From: Sipunculus nudus
Lineage: Eukaryota; Annelida; Sipuncula; Golfingiida; Sipunculidae
Direction: 5' to 3'
Length of the DNA stretch: 64,000 bases
Assembly (NCBI GenBank): GCA_026874595.1
Contig: CM049321.1
Span: forward strand, 15,271,479 to 15,335,478
Part shown: positions 57,309-64,000 of the stretch, piece after piece
How positions within the stretch are numbered: the stretch's first letter is position 1
Layout of the letters: each line of letters starts with the position of its first letter
Notes under the pieces: generated by a model
What the model was told of the DNA's origin: nothing
Databases searched by the model: none
What the model saw: the letters and a program-made list of their open reading frames with translations, nothing else
Translations under genes and position numbers: made by a program

Positions 57309-57958
57309 AATGGCTTTACTGCTGAGTTGTATTATAATAAATATCCAAATTCAAGGTCATTTTTCATGTTCTTTCGAGAAGGCTAACAATCTAGAATGAA
57401 ATATCCTTGAGAATATCATTGGCACAAATGATATCCTTTTTGCACTTCCCCCTGAGTGAACAGGAGTGCTCGGAATGATAGTCTAGTCTGTGATACTCAT
57501 CACGATATACCAACGACGCCGTCCAAGCCAATTTTCTTAGCAGGGTTTATTCGCACGCCCAAAATAGCCCTAATACTCAAACATTGAGCGGAAAAGTAAC
57601 AGCCCCCTGGAGGTTGTCCTCTGCCAGAAGGGACGTATAAATTTAACTCAGCCATTAGACCCTAGCTTTACTGTAGTCTTGATGCCTCGCATCTACGGTG
57701 TCCCCATGGGTTAGAAGTGATTGATACTGCAACAGCAGTTCGCCATAAGAGACTTTCACCTCGGCAGTTCGGGTCGAATCTGGGGTTCTCTTATTGATCA
57801 TGTCAGTACCATTTTTTTAACATAAGCAAATACAAGGACAGGAGTTGAGTTTACACGCTCCTAAAAAAATTGGGTTTCATTTTTTTCTTTTTCTTTTTTT
57901 TTTTACATTGTTACCTTAGTGAGCTCATTCTGTCACCCGCTTCAGGGAAAACATTTTA

Positions 57959-57961
<3 letters not shown>
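57309..57961. other. GC-richer spacer, unrecognised
   Basis: 57470-57790 is less AT-rich than average and has AGTTCGGGTCGAATCTGGGGTT near 57760, faintly B-box-like. No partner copy was found in this window. Confidence 0.35.

Positions 57962-58015
<54 letters not shown>
57962..58015. repeat. (TA)n array, 54 bp
   Basis: Alternating AT. Confidence 0.95.
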
Positions 58016-58018
<3 letters not shown>

Positions 58019-58291
58019 ATTTATAAAGTAGAAAAAAAATATCGCTTATGTTAACATTGTGTTTCTTGTTTTATATTATTATATTGTTTTATTTAATTTG
58101 TTCAAATGATATTCAATTGCATGTCGCTTACTCTTTAGTTTTCTGAATTGTATGAAAGCAAAATAAATGAAAACAATTTTAAATAAACACTCATTGAACT
58201 TATTTAGCCAATATCTTATTTTTGGAAAGATGAATTATATTCCCTGTCCTGAAATCGTTTGGTCAGGAAAGTTTTGCATGGTCTTCTTGAA

Positions 58292-58488
58292 CAGGGGCGG
58301 ATCCAGGATTTATTAAAAAGAGGGGTCCAGCCCAGGAGGACTAATGACAAACCCAAACAAAGGTCCGCAGGGGTTTAAGTCGCAACAATTGGTCTGAAAC
58401 CCTTAAAAAAGGCTGCGGTGGCTGAAAAGGGAAGGGGGGGGGGGGGGGGGTCCGGACTCCCTTGACCTCTGCCGTAGATCCGCTTCTG
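58292..58488. mobile_element. MITE (hAT-like ends), 197 bp, with G17 run
   Basis: Left end CAGGGGCGGATCCAGG and right end CCTCTGCCGTAGATCCGCTTCTG are imperfect terminal inverted repeats (CAGRRGCGGATC). It is non-coding. A G17 homopolymer lies at 58434-58450. TTGAA flanks both ends, but a full 8-bp target duplication is not clear. A fragment of the same family is at 19345. Confidence 0.6.
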
Positions 58489-59117
58489 TTGAAGTTCCGT
58501 ATTATCACGTTTTCTTCCTTGTAGGTACAATATACAAAAGTATTTACTTTTTAGCGCTAATAAGAGAGATCATATGACAAGCAAATTAATCATAAGCATC
58601 ACTCGTTAGTTAAAATACTTCGTTAAGCGAGCATTAATAAATGGAAGCGGTTACATCCAACAAAGTAAAATATATTTTTTAATCTTTTATGTCTCGTGTA
58701 CATCAAGACAATGCATACATCTAATGTTATTTTCATTTGTGCTATGATTACCTTTTCTAATATAAAACACTTTATCACCAGATGAACAATTAACTTTAGT
58801 AAACGGCAGCCTGTTCACCAAGCATTGCCAAATCCTTCGATACCATTTTACCCGTGTGGTTAGTATTAAGCAAATCTTATCTGTGGTAAAAAATGTCTTT
58901 ATTTTACATGGCCACCCTCTGTGTTAAGCAAGATTATATCGATATATTTTTAAATATATATTTTACCGAATAATTACTGAATTTACTAGTGAAAACAAGA
59001 ACACTAACTTCCATAATCGATATACTTTATATAAAACTAACAGGGCAAGATTAGGTCGCGAAACCCATTCTACGTTTTCCATTATATTGTTTTGTCCGGA
59101 GTGTCCCAGAAACATAG
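58489..59117. other. AT-rich spacer, nothing recognised
   Basis: No supported gene or repeat. Confidence 0.5.
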
Positions 59118-59795
59118 CAGTCGGATAATTACAACTGTCGGGAACCTAAATACAAATTAAATCATTACAACTGTCGGGAACCTAAATACATAATTCAAAT
59201 ATTACAACTGCTGGGAACGTAGTCACACGTCAGATAATTACAGCTATCGGATATCTAAACACAAGTCAGATAATTACAACTTTCGGGAACCTAAATACGT
59301 CAGATAATAATAACTGTCCCCTAACCTAGTCACAATTCAGATAATTACAACTGTCAGGAACATAGACACAAGTCAGATAATTACATCTTTCGGGAACTTA
59401 AACACAAGTCAGATAATTACAAATTTCCTGAAACCTAGTCACAAGTCGGATAATGACAACTTTCCGCGAACCTAGTCAGATGGCAGATAATTAAAACTGT
59501 CAGGAACCTAAACACAAATCAGGAATTACAAATGCCGGGAACCTAGTCAAATGTCAGATAATTACAATTTTCGGGATTTTAGTCATAAGTCAGATAATTA
59601 CAGTCATCGGGAACATACACAGGAGTCATAAACTGACAACTTTCGGGAACCTTGACTAGGTTACAGGAAATATGTAATTATCAGACTCGTGTTAACTTTC
59701 GGGTACCTTAACACGAGTCTGATGATTACATATTTCCTGTAACCTAGTCACAAGTCAGATAATAACAACTTTCGGGAACATAGTCACTAGTTAGA
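59118..59795. repeat. Minisatellite, ~40-bp unit, about 17 copies
   Basis: The unit has the form AGTCAGATAATTACAACTTTCGGGAACCTAGTCACA. It varies copy to copy in the ACCTAAATAC/ACCTAGTCAC part and in unit length (about 35-45 bp). Copies are well diverged. One stretch (59654-59707) runs in inverted orientation. Confidence 0.92.
59654..59749. repeat. 42-bp-arm inverted repeat inside the minisatellite
   Basis: Arms 59654-59695 and 59708-59749 are reverse complements with a single mismatch in 42, separated by the 12-nt loop CTTTCGGGTACC. Surrounding minisatellite copies are far more diverged than the two arms. Confidence 0.92.
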
Positions 59796-60136
59796 TAAGT
59801 ATAACACCGAGAAAGCTGAGAAGGATAAAGACAGGATTAGGTTTCATATATGAAATCTCAAGATTAAAGTGATTGAATTGTGTAGTAATCCCAGTTAACC
59901 ATGTACTTGATACAATAACTCGGGACAATTCGTCTCTCACACCCTGTCTGCTTACCTAGCATTTTTTGTTTCTTGAACATTTCTTAAATATGGCCTATTG
60001 ACATTCCAGATATGTTAAATATACATGAAATAAAGCATTTTCTCCTACAGCAGTACGGTATCTGTCAATAGTTCCTTCTAAAACCGTTTGCTTTATGCTA
60101 TACACAGGTGGATAAAGCGCCTTTTACATAAATATA
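59796..60136. other. Spacer, nothing recognised
   Basis: No supported gene or repeat. Confidence 0.5.
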
Positions 60137-60155
60137 ACGCGCCACCTGGTGGCCC
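60137..60155 (+). promoter_or_regulatory. CTCF-like motif, best match in the window
   Basis: ACGCGCCACCTGGTGGCCC fits the CTCF layout GCGCC..CTGGTGGCC closely. It stands in unique sequence, not at a LINE end. Confidence 0.4.
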
Positions 60156-60697
60156 TACTTCTTCTGTTTCCATTTTGCACCACAACGTATGTGAATTGGA
60201 TAAGGAGAGTCCGTGCGCCAGGATGGTTATGCTAGGAAACTTTTTTATTTAGTCAAAAAAATTAATAGCTTGGAATAGTACATAGATAATTGCTATTTAG
60301 TTAAATGTCCATCTTTCTTCTTGTACTACATTGACGTATGATTGACAAGTTCAGGGATTTGTCGTCCTGTAAACTCTTCCTTCGGCCAAGAGCCGGCGCT
60401 AAAGAATCAATACTTCAGCAGGCAGACTGGAGTCTTTGCCTCTGCAATTTTAACAGATTTACGTGTTGTCTCGGCAACAAAGAATGATTTGACACATGAG
60501 ACGATGGTTTTAACAGCCAAGCCTGCACACGAACTGATAAAGCATGACTAGAGCCCGATTATTTTCTTTTTTACTTAATAAAACTTGAAAAGTCAGCGTG
60601 TCTTCACTTTCGGCTTAACAATTCAGTCGTCGAGGAAATTCTTTTTTTTCTGTAAGTGGTAGTTTTATTTCTTTGTCTATTTTACATAAAATAGCCA

Positions 60698-60738
<41 letters not shown>

Positions 60739-61109
60739 TTTTTATATATATTTCCATATTTAATATTTGCACAGATCAAGGTGCGTAAGTTATGGCGTAT
60801 AACATCACCCATTGCCTACACATTTTAACCACTTGTTGTAAACACCTAAATTCCATAATGCAAGCACTGGAAAAGAATGATAAAAATTACTTGGAACAAT
60901 GAAAAATATTATTCAAAGTGACGTTCCCTGCCTTGAATTTCGAGTTAGAAGAATACACGTATCCTACATATCTTTTCTGCTTGTTTGTTGTCTGTTCCAC
61001 TTCGAAATAAAATATATAACAATTTATTGAGAATTCAATACTCTTTTGCATGATCTTTAACTATGTTATAATTGAGTAGATGACATTTCTGTAAACTTAC
61101 GGTTTCGAG
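60156..61109. other. Spacer with (TA)n array at 60702-60735
   Basis: A 69-codon frame at 60342-60551 has a non-ATG start and no motif. The remainder is AT-rich. Confidence 0.45.
60702..60735. repeat. (TA)n array, 34 bp
   Basis: Alternating TA. Confidence 0.95.
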
Positions 61110-61245
61110 GTTCCCTGTCTGGGATCCCTTGCATTCTGTCTCGGTCTCCGTCTTGTTTTTGGGTCACATGATCTCAGTCTCGGGTTTGGTCTCGCTCTCT
61201 CTCGCTCGGATTCTATAGCCTCGCTTTCGATCTTTTCCTCGGATA
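61110..61245. repeat. Degenerate TCTCGG-rich pyrimidine tract
   Basis: Repeated CTGTCTCGGTCTC / GTCTCGGG / CTCTCTCTCGCTCGG words make a low-complexity, CpG-containing, pyrimidine-rich stretch. Confidence 0.7.
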
Positions 61246-62830
61246 GGCCAGCGACGACTTCATCACCGTCTCATGTAAATGATTAAGTCATCATTTCTGG
61301 TTTGGTAAGGTTAACGATAGCGAACATAACCCTTTGGTCAATATGGCATTATCTTCAAATGTCCTCATGAATCATGCATATTCAAACATACTATACATTA
61401 GTTATTAAAGGCGCTATAGGATTATGTATTTAAAGGCAAATTATAATTAATTGACACGTAAAAAAGCGTATGTTTATACGACTTAAAACGTCCCGTGTTG
61501 ATTCCGTGACATATACTAGTAACAACACCATAGTCTAATACCATGTAATTGGCTATTTGAATATACGAATTGACATATTATAGTTGGGCATACTGTCTTT
61601 TAGGGCTAGTTAGGGGAACAAAACAGTAAAAGGTTAAAGCAAATATATGCAGGGAAAGTAAAGGATTTAAGAATAAGGTGAAATCAGCGGTGCTCATAAC
61701 AAATATTAAGAACAACAAACCTGAACGTCATGAAAAGAAATCGCCCACTGCTGCAATGATACTGAAACGTTGATGTTCATAGTAACTAAAGAACTCGATA
61801 TAACATCGTGACATTTATCAGGTTTTTTTATGGTCGCAAATATTACCCTGTCAAATGTTGAATGAAAAAAAACTAATATACCATTTTTATCAAGAACCAT
61901 CTGGCAGAATGCAACTTACAGTCGGGGCTGAGTCGCTCCAAGACATATGATATGCAATCGTCGGATGTCATGTAATAACTGTCGTAACACGAGACAGCAA
62001 CGGTGTTTTTTATACAAGAAAATCTCAGACAATAGTCACGAAATGTATGACTTCTGTTACAAATTGCAGTCGCTAAAGATCGTTGCTCAGGTGTAATCGG
62101 GCCTGTTAATCCACAAGTGAGGTCTCAGAGAATGAAAACAGGCGCATCTAGTTTTATCTCCCATTAAACTCACAGTTTTCCCTTGGTGCTTAGATTTCCG
62201 CTTATTATCTCTGCCAGGAGGGCATGCGTTCTTTTCCGTTCGAGTGCTTGTGCTGGTCCACAACATAACTCACGTAAAAATGAAAGAATCTTCTGAAACA
62301 ATAAGTGCATTTCGGGAATTTGCCAAGAAAGAACTGATTAGCTTTTATTGCGGATCAGGCACATAATCCGGATCAAGGAACGCCATCAAGGAATATTCTC
62401 AAATGTTCAGTCACTTATGTTCAAATGACCTTGGACTTTGGGCTGAATAAGTGAATGGTGTTTGCATTCATTTGGGGGCAGATTTCTAGTTTTTACGCTC
62501 TTCAGTCGGTTCAACATATCTTGAGAGCGACGAAATTAATAACTCCAAAAGCTGCTTGTGGAGACATGTTGCAGATTCATATCATTTGAATACCACCATG
62601 ATCTATATTTTTGCAAATATTTCGCAATCAGATAGGTTTAATTGATCTTTATTGTCAAAATTACCTGATTCTTTCTCACTGTCGCAATATTTTTTCTCGT
62701 TAAGGAAACCAAAAACCAGGTAAATTTTAAAAATGGACTGAATTGTCTTACCCTTTAGTCTATTTTTTAGGAGCGGAAATCCTACACTTGGAAAAACTCC
62801 GCTCAGTAAAGATTTATTTTCATTGGTTTA
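61246..62830. other. Spacer, nothing recognised
   Basis: Unique sequence with no supported gene, repeat or RNA. Confidence 0.45.
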
Positions 62831-63151
62831 ATGGCGATAGATCTAGCTTTAAAACATTTGGTTTTCTTGAACGATTCAACTTGTGTAAGCTTTAACGTAG
62901 CACTAAAAATACCTTACTGGACTTTTTTAGAACGGGTTAATTTCACACTTGGTGTAAATTCAGTCCATAAAAATTCAGAGAGATGGATTAAGCCTGAAAA
63001 AAGTCAGTTTTCTTTTTCGATGCACCTTCTATTTTTTCAAAAAATGAAGTTCTACGTTGACTCTTACTTTGCAATGGTTAAGCCTAAATGGAAGTTTCAT
63101 CAAAGCAGACCAATGCATTATTTTAACAGCGAATATACGCGTCAGCAGTAA
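62831..63151 (+). CDS. Uncharacterised ORF, 106 codons
   Basis: ATG-started frame MAIDLALKHLVFLNDSTC..., rich in Phe, Lys and Ser, with no recognised domain or membrane segment. The start context (TTAATGG) is moderate. No splice sites or promoter. Probably chance. Confidence 0.13.
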   Translation: MAIDLALKHLVFLNDSTCVSFNVALKIPYWTFLERVNFTLGVNSVHKNSERWIKPEKSQFSFSMHLLFFQKMKFYVDSYFAMVKPKWKFHQSRPMHYFNSEYTRQQ

Positions 63152-63554
63152 TGTGTACGTTTTTCGCATTATTTCACTGTAGGGTAGCCAAGGACAGAAA
63201 AATCGCTTATATAAACAATCAATTTGCGTCAAATAGCGACCACACTAGCTGTAAAAGCTTTTGATCTGTAGCATCAAGATGGCAGTTTTTCGATTACAAT
63301 CAATGTACATGTATATTAAGAGAACATTTAGAATGAACATAAACGGCTGTAATTTTAAAACCTTAAAAGACAAAGAATTGCTTGATGTGTATCAATTGTT
63401 GTTATTTTACACGCGGTTTACGATATATTTAGTGATGCCATCGGGTAAGTGGTGACGTCATCATTATATGACGTCATAACCGAAAAATGCGCGTTAATAT
63501 TCAAATGCGGATATATTTTTTTAGTCTCATTAAGACATTAAACATTTTGTAATA
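63152..63554. other. Spacer, nothing recognised
   Basis: Contains two nearby TGACGTCAT palindromes at about 63454-63478 (CRE-like). Confidence 0.4.
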
Positions 63555-63897
63555 AGGCCAAAAAAAATAAATAAAAGGTATGGTTCTTAGGCACCGCCCG
63601 CATCAATTTTAAACCCCCACATCAAACATTTTCATTTTGATTTTTCATAGAAACTTACCAATTATGAGCTGCAGCCGCTCGGACATTTCCTTCAAGAAAA
63701 TAAAATCATACAATTTCATTTGTTATGTAGTGCTTTTACTTGTTTAGGAAAATAAATCTGTTATTATCATGCTTTTCCCTTATCATTTGACAATATTATC
63801 GAAACATATAAAAAAAAAAATATAAAAAACCCGCCCGCCCGCATTGATTTCTGAAAAAAAATGTCTGAGAACCATACCTTTTTTTTTATTTTGGCCT
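63555..63897. mobile_element. Inverted-repeat element, 343 bp
   Basis: AGGCCAAAAAAAATAAATAAAAGGTATGGTTCT... at 63555-63590 pairs with AGAACCATACC...ATTTTGGCCT at 63864-63897. These are arms of about 33 bp with a few indels in the A/T runs. Just inside each end lies a CCGCCCGCAT string in the same orientation. The interior is non-coding. A target duplication is not obvious. MITE is the likeliest nature. Confidence 0.6.
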
Positions 63898-64000
63898 GAT
63901 ATTTTCGCCCCGACCAGAACACAGACGTCTGTACAAATGTTGTTTGTACAAGGCTTTACCATGCTCCCTTCTAACACTAAACACCATACGTTTTTAATCT
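63898..64000. other. Window end, nothing recognised
   Basis: Unique sequence to the edge of the window. Confidence 0.4.

Noticed and set aside
59118-59795. CRISPR array
   Set aside because: The ~40-bp units are contiguous and degenerate, with no unique spacers, in a eukaryotic genome.

Overview
The window is eukaryotic, from an animal nuclear genome, most likely a marine invertebrate. A mollusc or another lophotrochozoan or non-vertebrate deuterostome is a guess from the repeat types. The DNA is AT-rich and packed with long (TA)n arrays, tRNA-derived SINEs, APE-type LINEs, short inverted-repeat transposons and diverged paralogous blocks. There is no operon structure, bacterial gene, CRISPR array or rRNA, and no convincing multi-exon gene. 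The evident coding capacity belongs to retroelements; a few possible first exons, exons and promoters are reported at low confidence.

Layout. 0.1-0.8 kb: a decayed RTE-like reverse-transcriptase fragment. 1.1-1.2 kb: a promoter and first-exon candidate. 4.9-10.5 kb: a full-length LINE (4916-10484) bounded by an 11-bp target-site duplication. Its ORF1 is intact and carries a 2A ribosome-skipping motif behind a hydrophobic leader; its ORF2 (endonuclease plus reverse transcriptase) is broken by frameshifts and stops. 12.4-28.2 kb: a mosaic of diverged paralogous blocks. Two pairs of SINE copies sit at equivalent positions in these blocks, so those SINEs inserted before the duplication. The mosaic is interrupted by a Penelope-like or YRDDG-type RT fragment and by a segment resembling a Penelope-like terminal repeat with hammerhead remnants. 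28.9-30.7 kb: a GC-rich, hAT-like non-autonomous element. 31.2 kb: a CCAAT/TATA/Inr promoter or solo LTR. 36.7-50.1 kb: a second set of paralogous blocks. 46.18 kb: a hammerhead ribozyme with every core position conserved. 52.6-53.06 kb: a SINE with a target duplication. 53.5-56.5 kb: a 5'-truncated L2/CR1-like LINE on the minus strand. 58.3 kb: a MITE. 59.1-59.8 kb: a ~40-bp minisatellite containing a 42-bp-arm inverted repeat. 63.55-63.9 kb: an inverted-repeat element.

The strongest biology is retroelement RNA and protein processing. One LINE would separate its ORF1 product from a signal-like leader by 2A skipping. A self-cleaving hammerhead ribozyme and hammerhead-like remnants next to Penelope-type sequence point to retrozyme or Penelope activity. 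All family assignments come from reading motifs by eye; no database search was possible.
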